Counted from the first letter of the stretch, positions 23,746 through 32,037 are shown. The stretch: 42,429 bases of DNA from JBBCJM01 sp037190175 (GCA_037190175.1 JBBCJM010000097.1:1-42429), one strand, 5' to 3'. Numbers and translations are program-made. The notes: a model not told the origin generated them from the sequence alone.

Positions 23746-24924
23746 ATGGATTTTCCCGAACCCCTGGCCGAGACGCCCGAACTGGCGGCCATCCGGGATT
23801 CCGTCCGCGCGATCTGCGACCGCTTCGACGACGACTACTGGACCGAGAAGGACCGCAGCCACACCTTCCCCTCCGAGTTCAGCCGGGCCATCGCCGAGGG
23901 CGGCTGGCTGGGCATCGCCATGCCCGAGGAATACGGCGGCGCGGGGCTGGGCGTGACCGAGGCGGCGGTGATGATGCAGACCATCGGCTCTTCCGCCGGC
24001 ACCTTCGCGGCCTGCTCGGCGGTGCACATCAACATCTTCGGCCCCCATGCCATCGTGAAGCACGGCACGGCCGAGCAGAAGCGCCGCTGGCTGACCCCGC
24101 TGATCGCCGGCGAGATCCGCGCCTGCTTCGGGGTGACCGAGCCCGACGCGGGGCTGGACACCAGCAAGCTCAGGACCCGCGCGGTGCGCCAGGGCGACCA
24201 TTTCCTGGCCAACGGCCGCAAGATGTGGATCTCGACCGCGCAGTCGGCCGACAAGATCCTGCTGCTGGCCCGCACCACGCCCATCGAGGACTGCCGCAAG
24301 CCCACCGACGGGCTGTCGATCTTCTTCACCGACCTCGACCGCAGATATGTCGAGGTGAAGGAGGTGCCCAAGATGGGCCGCGGCGCGGTCGATTCCAACG
24401 CGCTGTTCATCGACAACCTGCCGATCCCGGCCAAGGATCTGATCGGCGAGGAGGGGCAGGGCTTCCGCTACATCCTCGACAGCCTGAACCCCGAGCGGAT
24501 CCTGAACGCGGCCGAGGTGATCGGCATCGGCCGCCGGGCGCTGTGGAGGGCGGTGAACTATGCCAACCAGCGCGAGGTGTTCGGCCGCAAGATCGGCATG
24601 AACCAGTCGATCCAGCACCCGCTGGCCGAGAACTGGTCGGAGCTTTACGCCGCGGAGCTGATGACGCTGCGCGCGGCCCGGCTCTACGATTCCGGCCAGC
24701 CCTGCGGGGCCGAGGCCAATGCCGCCAAGTACCTGGCCGCCGACGCCGGGTTCCGCGCCGGCGACCAGGCGATCCGCACTCATGGCGGCATGGGCTATGC
24801 CACCGAGTTCCAGGTCGAGCGGTACTTCCGCGAACTGGTGGGAACCCGGCTGGCCCCGGTCTCGCGCGAGCTGATCCTGTGCTTCCTCGCCGAACGCAAG
24901 CTGGGCCTGCCCAAGTCCTACTGA
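23746..24924 (+). CDS. Acyl-CoA dehydrogenase family protein
   Basis: The 392-residue flavoprotein introduces a double bond into an acyl-CoA. Family segments are MPEEYGGAGLG (about residues 59-69), CFGVTEPDAGLDT (127-139), the FAD-binding WIST (161-164), and IRTHGGMGYATEFQVERYFRE near the C-terminus. At the position where medium-chain enzymes carry the catalytic Glu (the YEGT motif), this protein has APVS. A Glu at residue 250 (LNPERIL) matches the place where isovaleryl- and long-chain acyl-CoA dehydrogenases carry their base. It is the first gene of a three-gene operon with a crotonase and an AtuA-family gene, behind operator pair B. Confidence 0.92.
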   Translation: MDFPEPLAETPELAAIRDSVRAICDRFDDDYWTEKDRSHTFPSEFSRAIAEGGWLGIAMPEEYGGAGLGVTEAAVMMQTIGSSAGTFAACSAVHINIFGPHAIVKHGTAEQKRRWLTPLIAGEIRACFGVTEPDAGLDTSKLRTRAVRQGDHFLANGRKMWISTAQSADKILLLARTTPIEDCRKPTDGLSIFFTDLDRRYVEVKEVPKMGRGAVDSNALFIDNLPIPAKDLIGEEGQGFRYILDSLNPERILNAAEVIGIGRRALWRAVNYANQREVFGRKIGMNQSIQHPLAENWSELYAAELMTLRAARLYDSGQPCGAEANAAKYLAADAGFRAGDQAIRTHGGMGYATEFQVERYFRELVGTRLAPVSRELILCFLAERKLGLPKSY

Positions 24925-24934
24925 GGAGCCGCCG

Positions 24935-25714
24935 ATGCCCGATGCCGTCCTGACCGAGCAGCGCGGCGGCGCGCTGTGGATCACCATCAACCGCGAGGAC
25001 CGCCGCAACGCGATCAACCCCGAGGTGATCTTCGGCATCCGCGACGCGCTGCTGGCCGCCGACCGCACGCCCGGCCTGCGCGCCGCGGTGCTGACCGGCC
25101 GGGGCGAGCGGGCGTTCTGCGCCGGGGCTGACCTGCAGGCCGGCACCGGCATCTTCACGCAAGGGCTGGACGAGCCCACTACCGATTTCGGACAGCTGGC
25201 CCGTGCCGTCCGCGGCCTGGACATCCCGCTGGTCGCCCGGGTGAACGGCGCCTGCGTGGCCGGGGGCATGGGCCTGCTGGCGATCTGCGACCTGGCGGTG
25301 GCGGCCGACCATGCGCGGTTCGGCCTGCCGGAGGCCGGCGTCGGGGTCTTTCCCATGCAGGTGCTGGTCTACCTGCGCTCAATGCTGCACGCCCGGCACG
25401 TCAACGAACTGGCGCTGACCGGCGAGCTGATCGGTGCCGCCCGCGCCGCCGAGATCGGGCTGGTGAACCGCGTGGTGCCCGCGGCCGAGCTGGACGCGGC
25501 GACCGAGGCGCTGGTGGCGCGGCTGGCGGCGATGTCGCCCGCGGCGCTGCGCCGGGGCAAATACGCCATCGCGGCGATGGAGAGCATGGGCTTTCACGAG
25601 GCGCTGGCCTTCGCCGAGACCCAGATCGCCGTCGCCTCGCGCACCGCGGACGCGCGCGAGGGGCTGGCCGCCTTCACCGAGAAGCGCGCGCCGCGCTGGG
25701 GCGGCGAGCGGTGA
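24935..25714 (+). CDS. Enoyl-CoA hydratase/isomerase family protein (crotonase)
   Basis: The 259-residue protein has the crotonase fold with both oxyanion-hole segments: AFCAGADLQ (residues 60-68) and NGACVAGGMGLL (104-115). Of the two catalytic glutamates of enoyl-CoA hydratase, the second is present (Glu133 in FGLPEAGVG), but the position of the first is Gly113. It therefore may not be a standard hydratase; isomerase, C-C lyase or other crotonase chemistry is possible. The gene lies 10 bases after the acyl-CoA dehydrogenase and overlaps the AtuA-family gene as GTGA, so the three are clearly one operon. Confidence 0.9.
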   Translation: MPDAVLTEQRGGALWITINREDRRNAINPEVIFGIRDALLAADRTPGLRAAVLTGRGERAFCAGADLQAGTGIFTQGLDEPTTDFGQLARAVRGLDIPLVARVNGACVAGGMGLLAICDLAVAADHARFGLPEAGVGVFPMQVLVYLRSMLHARHVNELALTGELIGAARAAEIGLVNRVVPAAELDAATEALVARLAAMSPAALRRGKYAIAAMESMGFHEALAFAETQIAVASRTADAREGLAAFTEKRAPRWGGER

Positions 25715-27480
25715 GCCGCAAGGTGCGCATCGGCGGCGCCTCGGGCGCCTGGGGCGACAGCCCGGGCGCGGTGGGGCAATTGCTCGACGCCGGGGTGGAC
25801 TATCTGGTCATGGACTTCCTGGCCGAGGTCACCATGTCGCTGCTGGCGCGGGCGCGGATGAAGAACCCCGACTTCGGCTTTCCCCCGGATCTGGTGGCCT
25901 ATCTCCAGCCGCATCTGGCCCGGCTGGGCCGCGGCGGCGCGAAGGTGGTGACCAATGCCGGCGGGGTGAACCCGCTGGGCGCCAAGGCGGCGCTGGAGGC
26001 GGCGGCGCGGGCGGCGGGCCTCGACCTGAAGGTCGCCGCGGTCACCGGCGACGACCTGATGGGCCGGCTGGACGAATTGCGCGCGCTGGGCCTGCGCGAG
26101 GCCGAGACCGGCGCGCCGATCCCCGAGCGGCTGCTGACCGCCAATGCCTATCTGGGCGCGCTGCCGATCCGGGCGGCGCTGGCGGCCGGGGCGGATATCG
26201 TGGTGACCGGCCGCGTCGCCGACAGCGCGCTGGCGCTGGGCATCCTGATGCACGAATTCGGCTGGGCCGAGGATGCGCACGACCTGCTGGCCGCCGGCAG
26301 CCTGGTGGGCCATGTGCTGGAATGCGGCCCGCAGGCGACCGGCGGCACCTTCACCGACTGGGAGACGGTGCCCGACTGGGGCAACATCGGCTATCCCGTC
26401 GCCACGGTGGCACCGGACGGCAGCTTCGAGCTGGGCAAGCCCGCGGGCACCGGCGGCCTCGTCAGCTTCGGCACGGTGGCCGAGCAGGTGCTCTACGAGA
26501 TCGGCGATCCGGCGGCCTATCTGCTGCCCGACGTGGTGGCCGACTTCTCGCAGGTCCGAATCGCCGAGACCGGCCCCGACCGCGTGCGGGTCGGCGGCGC
26601 GCGCGGCCGGCCGCCGACGCCGGATCTGAAGGTCTCGGCCACATGGGCGGACGGCTGGCGGGCGGTGCTCTCGGTCTCGATCGTCGGGCCGCAGGCGGCG
26701 GCCAAGGCCGAGAAGACCGCCGAGGCCATCCTGGCCCGCGCCCGCCGCCTGTTCGCCGCGCAGGGTTTTCCCGACTTCACCGCGACGCGGGCCGAGGCGC
26801 TGGGCGCCGAATCCGCCTATGGCGCCGACAGCAGGCGCCGCGCCACGCGCGAGGTGCTGCTGCGGCTGGTGGTCGACCACCCCGACCGCCGCGCGCTGGA
26901 GCTCTTTGCCCGCGAGGCGGGGTCGATCGGGCTGGGCTTCGCCCCAGGCACCACCGGCATCTATTCCGGGCGGCCGAAGCCCGTGCCGGTGGTGCGGCTG
27001 TTCACCCTGCTGGTGCCCAAGGCGGTGGCCGGCCCGGCGATGGTGCATATCGACGGGCGCGCCTTCGAGGTGCCCTCGCCCCCCGGCGTGCCGCTGGCGC
27101 CCCGCCCGGCCGACCCGGCGCCGCCTGCCGTCCCGGACGGGCCGACCCGGCCGGTGCCGCTGAAACGGCTGGCCTATGCCCGCTCGGGCGACAAGGGCAA
27201 CCGCGCCAATATCGCCATCATCGCCCGCGATCCCGCCTTCCTGCCCTTCCTGCGCGCCGCCCTGACGCCCGAGCGCATCGCCGAACATTTCCGCGAACAG
27301 GTCACGGGGCCGGTGCAGCGGTTCGAGGCGCCCGGGCTCCATGCGCTCAACTTCCTGATCGAGGGGGCGCTGGGCGGCGGCGGCATGGCCTCGCAGCGCA
27401 TCGACCCGCAGGGCAAGGCCTATGGCCAGATGGCGCTGGAGATGGTGCTGGAGGTGCCGGCGGGCCTGCTGCCGGAGTGA
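25711..27480 (+). CDS. AtuA family protein (DUF1446) with C-terminal AtuA-like domain
   Basis: This 589-residue protein starts with a GTG at 25711 that overlaps the crotonase stop. The N-terminal part (about residues 1-450) is the AtuA/DUF1446 domain: IGGASGAWGDSPGAV at residues 7-21, VVTNAGGVNPLGA, and VVTGRVADSALALG. A proline-rich linker is followed by a separate C-terminal domain (about residues 490-585) starting LKRLAYARSGDKGNRANIA, the AtuA-like ferredoxin-type module that other species may encode separately. AtuA belongs to the acyclic terpene (citronellol/geraniol) degradation cluster of Pseudomonas, where its reaction is unknown. Here no geranyl-CoA carboxylase is nearby, so the pathway must differ. 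Confidence 0.9.
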   Translation: MSRKVRIGGASGAWGDSPGAVGQLLDAGVDYLVMDFLAEVTMSLLARARMKNPDFGFPPDLVAYLQPHLARLGRGGAKVVTNAGGVNPLGAKAALEAAARAAGLDLKVAAVTGDDLMGRLDELRALGLREAETGAPIPERLLTANAYLGALPIRAALAAGADIVVTGRVADSALALGILMHEFGWAEDAHDLLAAGSLVGHVLECGPQATGGTFTDWETVPDWGNIGYPVATVAPDGSFELGKPAGTGGLVSFGTVAEQVLYEIGDPAAYLLPDVVADFSQVRIAETGPDRVRVGGARGRPPTPDLKVSATWADGWRAVLSVSIVGPQAAAKAEKTAEAILARARRLFAAQGFPDFTATRAEALGAESAYGADSRRRATREVLLRLVVDHPDRRALELFAREAGSIGLGFAPGTTGIYSGRPKPVPVVRLFTLLVPKAVAGPAMVHIDGRAFEVPSPPGVPLAPRPADPAPPAVPDGPTRPVPLKRLAYARSGDKGNRANIAIIARDPAFLPFLRAALTPERIAEHFREQVTGPVQRFEAPGLHALNFLIEGALGGGGMASQRIDPQGKAYGQMALEMVLEVPAGLLPE

Positions 27481-27483
27481 GCC

Positions 27484-28836
27484 CTAGGCCCCGCGCACGA
27501 TCCGGCCGCAGGCGGCCAGCAGGCCGGCCACGCCCTCCGCCCGTTCGAGCCCCAGCACCGCCGCCACCAGCGCCTCGACCTCTGCCTCGCCGGTCTCCAT
27601 CTCGGCCGCCATGCCCCGCGCGAAGGCGCGCACCTCCTCCAGCGTCGGCATCCCCGCCGGGCGGGTCTGCGCCCCCTCCGCCACCCGGCCCGAACGGTGG
27701 CGCACCGCGACATGCGACTGCCGCTGCGGGACCGCGGCGTCGGGCAGGACCGCGACCTTCCGCGCCAGCGCCAGCAGCGCGGGGTCGTCGAGGCGCGACA
27801 GGTCCGCCATCGCCATCCGCCCCTCGGCGGCCGCCACCGCCAGGCAGAACTGCGCGCTCATCTTGGTGGCGACCGCGCTGGCATAGGGGCCGGGGTTGTC
27901 GATGCCGGGATAGCCGACCTCATAGGGGTTCAGCCGCAGGGTGATGGCCTCGATGGCCTGCGGCTCCACCTCGCCGCGGGCGACCATGGCGCAGAGCACC
28001 TCCAGCGGCCCCTGCAGGATGGCGCAGGCGGGGAACGCCTTCACCGTGACCTCCGACAACTGCCAGTCCACGCCCAGCCCCGCCAGCACCTCGACCGGCC
28101 CCGCCGCACCCGCGGTGGCGGCATAGAAGCCCGCCCTGCCCTCCAGCACCTGCGCCGCCGCACCCGCGCCGCAGGCCGCCAGCCGCGCCGCGGTCAGCCC
28201 GGCGCGGGCGGCGAGGCCCAGTTGCAGCGGGCCCTCCGGGCTGCCCTCGACCCAGACCTGCGCCAGCCCGCCGGCCTGCTGCGCCGCCAGCCCCAGCGCC
28301 GCCGCCGTCTGCCCGGCATCAAGCCGCATCAGCCGCGCCGCCGCCGCCGCCGCGCCGAAGCCGCCCGCCAGCGCGGCCGGGCGATAGCCGCGCGCGCTGG
28401 CCTGCTGGTCGAAGTCGCGGCCGATCCGGCACAGCGCCTCGTACCCCAGCACCACCGCCGCCAGGAACTCCGCCCCGCTGCATCCCCCCGCCTCGGCCGC
28501 CGCCAGCGCCGCCGCCATGACCGGCGCCCCGGGGTGCGAGGTGGAGGCGGCCTGGGTGTCGTCCTGCGACCGGGCATGGATCAGCGCGCCGTTGGCCAGC
28601 GCCGCCGCCTCGGCCGCCGCCCTGCCGCCGGTGGCCAGCAGCGTCGCCTCGGCCGGCAGGGGGTGGAACCGTTGCGCCATGGCCTGCGCCACCGTCTCGC
28701 GCCGCCGGCCGGCCAGCCCGACGCAGAGGTTGTGGATCAGGCTGACCTGCGCGCGTTCCACGACCCGCGCCGGGATCCCGCCCGCCGGAAAGGCGGCGAC
28801 GAAGGCGCCCAGCGTCGCGGTCAGGCCGGCGCTCAC
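27484..28836 (-). CDS. MmgE/PrpD family protein 3
   Basis: The 450-residue protein is a third member of the MmgE/PrpD superfamily in this island. It has the segments NLCVGLAGRRR, ANGALIHARSQDDTQAASTS (about residues 82-101, the place of family active-site Asp/His residues), HPGAPVMAAALAAAE, and KAFPACAILQGPLEVL in the lid domain. The start is a GTG (28834-28836) that overlaps the stop of the reductase gene as GTGA; an upstream extension of the frame is only a shadow of that gene. Its stop lies four bases from the stop of the convergent AtuA-family gene. The substrate is unknown. Confidence 0.87.
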   Translation of the reverse strand: MSAGLTATLGAFVAAFPAGGIPARVVERAQVSLIHNLCVGLAGRRRETVAQAMAQRFHPLPAEATLLATGGRAAAEAAALANGALIHARSQDDTQAASTSHPGAPVMAAALAAAEAGGCSGAEFLAAVVLGYEALCRIGRDFDQQASARGYRPAALAGGFGAAAAAARLMRLDAGQTAAALGLAAQQAGGLAQVWVEGSPEGPLQLGLAARAGLTAARLAACGAGAAAQVLEGRAGFYAATAGAAGPVEVLAGLGVDWQLSEVTVKAFPACAILQGPLEVLCAMVARGEVEPQAIEAITLRLNPYEVGYPGIDNPGPYASAVATKMSAQFCLAVAAAEGRMAMADLSRLDDPALLALARKVAVLPDAAVPQRQSHVAVRHRSGRVAEGAQTRPAGMPTLEEVRAFARGMAAEMETGEAEVEALVAAVLGLERAEGVAGLLAACGRIVRGA

Positions 28837-29798
28837 AACAGGCCCCGGTCGCGCGCCAGCCGCGCGGCGATGGCGGCCAGCACGTCCAGCGTGGGCGTGG
28901 CCACCCCGGCGCTGCGGGCGAAGGCCTGCGGGGCCAGCACGATCTCGGCCACCTCCATCGGCCGCCCGGCCTCGTAGTCCTGCAACAGCGAGGGCTTGTG
29001 GTCCAGCGTGCGGCCCACCATCGCCTCGGGGTCGATCTCGAGCGGATAGCCATGCGCCGCCGCCGTCGCGATCCCCTCGCGCGCCAGCCGCAGGTAGATC
29101 TCGCGCAGCGCCGGGTCGCGGCGCGAGATGGAGGAAAGGTTGCCGGTGACCAGCGCCAGGACCGAGCCGGTCATGTTGCCCAGGAGCTTCTTCCACACCG
29201 CCGCGCGCGGATCGGGCACCACCGAGGTGGCGATCCCCGCCCCGGTCAGCGCGGCCGCCACCTCCTCAACCCGCCCGGCCTCGCCCAGTGCCCCGATCTC
29301 TATCCGGTTGTCGCCGGGCGAGTTGTTGCGCACCACCCCGGGGGCCACCACCTCGTTCGCCGAATAGACCACCCCGCCCAGGATCCGCTCCATCGGCACC
29401 TCGGCCAGGAACGCCCCGGCATGGCGGAAGATGCCGAGGTCGGGCGGGGCCGGCCGGCCGGCCAGGCCCAGGGAATACCACCAGGGCATCCCGTTCTGCG
29501 GAAACAGCACCACGGTGCGCGGGCCGACCAGGGGGGAGAGCCGCCCGGCGACCGAGGCGAGCCCGGTCGCCTTCACCGCGACGATCACCAGATCCTGGGG
29601 CCCGATCCCGGCGGCGTCGGCCCGCGCGGCCACCCCGGCGCGCGCGCGGGTGCCGGCCGTCTCCAGCCACAGGCCGCCCGCCGCCATGGCCGCCAGATGC
29701 GGGCCGCGGGCGATCACGGTGACCTCGTTCCCGCCCCGCGCCAGGGCCGCCGCGACAAACCCGCCGGTCGCCCCGGCGCCAAAGACCGTCACCCGCAT
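28833..29798 (-). CDS. Ketopantoate reductase (PanE/ApbA) family oxidoreductase
   Basis: The 321-residue protein begins with a Rossmann nucleotide-binding motif, VTVFGAGATGGFVAAALA (residues 3-20), and has the PanE-type catalytic lysine in AVWKKLLGNMTGSVLALV. It should reduce a 2-oxoacid to a 2-hydroxyacid, or the reverse, with NADP(H) or NAD(H). The context (CoA-transferase divergent, MmgE/PrpD protein downstream and coupled by GTGA) points to a catabolic 2-oxo/2-hydroxyacid step rather than pantothenate synthesis. It shares the promoter region with the rightward CaiB-type gene, which holds operator pair E. Confidence 0.88.
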   Translation of the reverse strand: MRVTVFGAGATGGFVAAALARGGNEVTVIARGPHLAAMAAGGLWLETAGTRARAGVAARADAAGIGPQDLVIVAVKATGLASVAGRLSPLVGPRTVVLFPQNGMPWWYSLGLAGRPAPPDLGIFRHAGAFLAEVPMERILGGVVYSANEVVAPGVVRNNSPGDNRIEIGALGEAGRVEEVAAALTGAGIATSVVPDPRAAVWKKLLGNMTGSVLALVTGNLSSISRRDPALREIYLRLAREGIATAAAHGYPLEIDPEAMVGRTLDHKPSLLQDYEAGRPMEVAEIVLAPQAFARSAGVATPTLDVLAAIAARLARDRGLL

Positions 29799-29846
29799 CC
29801 CGCCTCCTGCACGCTTTCGGGGAAAGGCTAGCTGACCACTTGATCT

Positions 29847-29880
29847 TTCGCAAACACGAAAGCAAATTCGTGTCAGTGAA
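29847..29880. promoter_or_regulatory. Tandem IclR-type operator pair E (CoA-transferase / reductase)
   Basis: TTCGC-AAAC-ACGAA (29847-29860) and TTCGT-GTCA-GTGAA (29867-29880) start exactly 20 bases apart. They end 19 bases before the GTG start at 29900 and lie 49 bases upstream of the divergent reductase start at 29798. Confidence 0.7.
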
Positions 29881-29899
29881 ATATTGAACGAGGAAGGCC

Positions 29900-31099
29900 G
29901 TGTCCAGCACAGAAGCAGAGCAGACCCGAACCCCCCGCGGCCCGCTTTCCGGCCTGCGCGTGCTGGACCTGACCACGGTGATCATGGGGCCCGCGGCCAC
30001 GCAGATGCTGGCCGACATGGGGGCCGACGTCATCAAGTTCGAGGCGCCCGAGGGCGATTCGCTGCGGCGCATCGGGCCGGGCCGCAGCGAGCTGATGGGC
30101 ACGCTGTTCCTGCAGTCGAACCGCAACAAGCGCAGCCTGGTGCTGGACCTGAGGGACCCCGCCGACCGGCAGCGGCTGCTGGATCTGGCGCGCGAGGCCG
30201 ATGCCCTGCTGACCAACATCCGCGGCGCCGGGCTGCGCCGGCTGGGGCTCGAATACGCCGACCTGCGCAAGGTGAACCCGGCGCTCGTCTACTGCCAGAT
30301 GGTCGGCTACGGCTCGGACGGGCCCAATGCCGGGCAGGCGGTCTATGACGACCTGATCCAGGCGGCGGCCGGCGTCTGCGGGGTGTTCCAGGCCGTGGAC
30401 GGCCAGACCCGCTATGCGCCGCTGAACATCTGCGACCGGGTGTCGGGCCTTTATGCCGCCATCGCCGTGCTGGGCGCGCTGCTGGAACGTTCGCTCAGCG
30501 GCGAGGGCCAGGCCATCGAGGTGCCGATGTTCGAGACGATGGCCAGCTTCGTCACCGCCGACCACATGGGCGGCGCCTCCTTCGTGCCGCCCTTGGGCAA
30601 GCCCGGCTACGGGCGGCTGCTGTCGCGCTTCCGCGGCCCCTATCCCACGCGGGACGGCCATCTGGCGCTGGTGGTCTATACCGACCGCGACTGGAAGGTG
30701 TTCACCGATCTGGTCGGCCGGCCCGAGGTGCTGGAAAGGCCCGAGTTCGCCTCGCAGACCACCCGCACCGAACATGCCGAGACCTGCGGGCATTTCCTGC
30801 GCGAGGTGCTGCCGCAGCGCACGACCGCCGAATGGATCGCGGCGCTGCGGGCGGCGGACATCCCCTGTTCCGTGGTGAACGGCCTGGCCGACCTGTTCGA
30901 GGACCCGCATCTGAAGGCCGTGGGGCTGTTTCAGGAATTCGACCACCCGACCGAGGGGCGGATCACCATGGCCCGGCCGCCGGTCAGGTTCGGCCGCACG
31001 CCGGCCGCCGTCACCGCCGTGGCGCCCAATCTGGGCGAGCATCCGGCGGCGGGATTCGAGCAGCTGGCCTATTTCCCGTCCCGGCCGGCGGAGGGCTGA
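29900..31099 (+). CDS. CaiB/BaiF (class III) CoA-transferase
   Basis: The 399-residue protein moves CoA between an acyl-CoA donor and a carboxylic acid. The N-terminus has the typical LSGLRVLDLTTVIMGP and LADMGADVIKFEAPEGDSLR. The catalytic aspartate lies in VYDDLIQAAAG (Asp151). A glycine-rich loop (GGASFVPPLGKPGYG) and the C-terminal IPCSVVNGLADLFEDPHLKA complete the fold. The start is a GTG preceded by AGGAAG. The gene stands alone behind operator pair E and most likely activates the acid that feeds the CoA-linked arm of the pathway. Its last 31 bases overlap the convergent second IclR gene. Confidence 0.92.
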   Translation: MSSTEAEQTRTPRGPLSGLRVLDLTTVIMGPAATQMLADMGADVIKFEAPEGDSLRRIGPGRSELMGTLFLQSNRNKRSLVLDLRDPADRQRLLDLAREADALLTNIRGAGLRRLGLEYADLRKVNPALVYCQMVGYGSDGPNAGQAVYDDLIQAAAGVCGVFQAVDGQTRYAPLNICDRVSGLYAAIAVLGALLERSLSGEGQAIEVPMFETMASFVTADHMGGASFVPPLGKPGYGRLLSRFRGPYPTRDGHLALVVYTDRDWKVFTDLVGRPEVLERPEFASQTTRTEHAETCGHFLREVLPQRTTAEWIAALRAADIPCSVVNGLADLFEDPHLKAVGLFQEFDHPTEGRITMARPPVRFGRTPAAVTAVAPNLGEHPAAGFEQLAYFPSRPAEG

Positions 31100-31839
31100 G
31101 CGCCGAGCGGCTGCGCCGCGAGCGTCCGGCAGGTGTCGAGCAGCCCCTCGACCACGGCCTGCCCCTTGGCGTCCATGCTGAAGAGCGGCCCGGCCACGGT
31201 CACGAACATCGGCGTCCGCTGCCAGGTGAACCAGCCGGTATAGGTCACGGCGGTCGTCACGCTTTCCTCGCGGTTGATCGCATAGCCGCGCCGGCGGGTT
31301 TCCGCGATCTCCTCCGCCAGCCGCCCACGGTCGGTGATCGTCCTGGGCGTCATCGCGTCCAGCTCCAGCCCGGCGAGCACCTCGGCGCATTCCTCCTCGG
31401 GCAGGGTCGCCAGCAGCGCCTTGCCCACCGAGGTGGCGTGCAGCCGGCGGGCCAGGTCGCCCACCCGCACGGTGAAGCGCAGCGCGTGCGAGGGGTCGTA
31501 GACCAGCAGATAGCGCACCTGCCGGCCGATCGACTGGGCGAGCGAGACGGATTCGTCCAGCCGGTCGCGCAGGCCGCGCAGCGGCGCGTCCAGCGCCTGC
31601 ACCAGCGCGTCCTTCTGCGCGATGCCCGAGGCCAGGTCCTGCAGGCGGACGGCGGGATAATATCCCCCGCGGTTGTGCAGCTCGTAGATATAGCCGCGCT
31701 CCTGCAGCGACTGGATCAGGTCGAAGCAGCTCGACATCGGGATCCCCAGCCCGCGCGAGATCTCCGACAGCGACAGCGGGCGCTTCTCGTCGGCGAAGAG
31801 CTCGAAGAAATCCAGGGTCCGTCTGACGATCTTCGACAT
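31069..31839 (-). CDS. IclR family transcriptional regulator 2
   Basis: The 256-residue protein has a winged helix-turn-helix (LSLSEISRGLGIPMSSCFDL, about residues 22-41) and an IclR effector domain with HATSVGKALLATLP and RGYAINREESVTTA. The first 15 residues (MSKIVRRTLDFFELF) differ by one residue from IclR regulator 1, while the recognition helix differs more (MSSCFDLIQSL against VSSCHDVLRSL). This suggests two paralogues with related but distinct operators. It is divergent from the amidohydrolase operon, and operator pair F lies between them. Its 3' end overlaps the CoA-transferase gene. Confidence 0.93.
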   Translation of the reverse strand: MSKIVRRTLDFFELFADEKRPLSLSEISRGLGIPMSSCFDLIQSLQERGYIYELHNRGGYYPAVRLQDLASGIAQKDALVQALDAPLRGLRDRLDESVSLAQSIGRQVRYLLVYDPSHALRFTVRVGDLARRLHATSVGKALLATLPEEECAEVLAGLELDAMTPRTITDRGRLAEEIAETRRRGYAINREESVTTAVTYTGWFTWQRTPMFVTVAGPLFSMDAKGQAVVEGLLDTCRTLAAQPLGAQPSAGRDGK

Positions 31840-31898
31840 GGCTGTCCTGTTCCCCGGGGGCTCCGGCCGTCGGCTGCGGTCAGGGAATCCCGGCATTC

Positions 31899-31920
31899 CC
31901 GGAGGGGTCAAGCCCTCCGG
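31899..31920. repeat. Perfect hairpin in the IclR 2 / amidohydrolase intergenic region
   Basis: CCGGAGGG (31899-31906) pairs with CCCTCCGG (31913-31920) around a 6-base loop. It lies in the likely 5' leader of the leftward IclR gene. No T-run follows on either strand, so its role is unclear. Confidence 0.45.
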
Positions 31921-31982
31921 TAGCGCCAACAGGCGCCAAGACTCCGCAAAGCGGGTTGACACTCCCGCGGCGGCGGTCAAGT

Positions 31983-32016
31983 TTCGCTTCAGCGCATAGT
32001 ACTTCGCCAACACGAA
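31983..32016. promoter_or_regulatory. Tandem IclR-type operator pair F (amidohydrolase operon / IclR 2)
   Basis: TTCGC-TTCA-GCGCA (31983-31996) and TTCGC-CAAC-ACGAA (32003-32016) start exactly 20 bases apart. They end 21 bases before the amidohydrolase ATG at 32038 and lie 143 bases upstream of the IclR 2 start. Confidence 0.72.
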
Positions 32017-32037
32017 GATCAGGGCAGGGAGGCTCGG

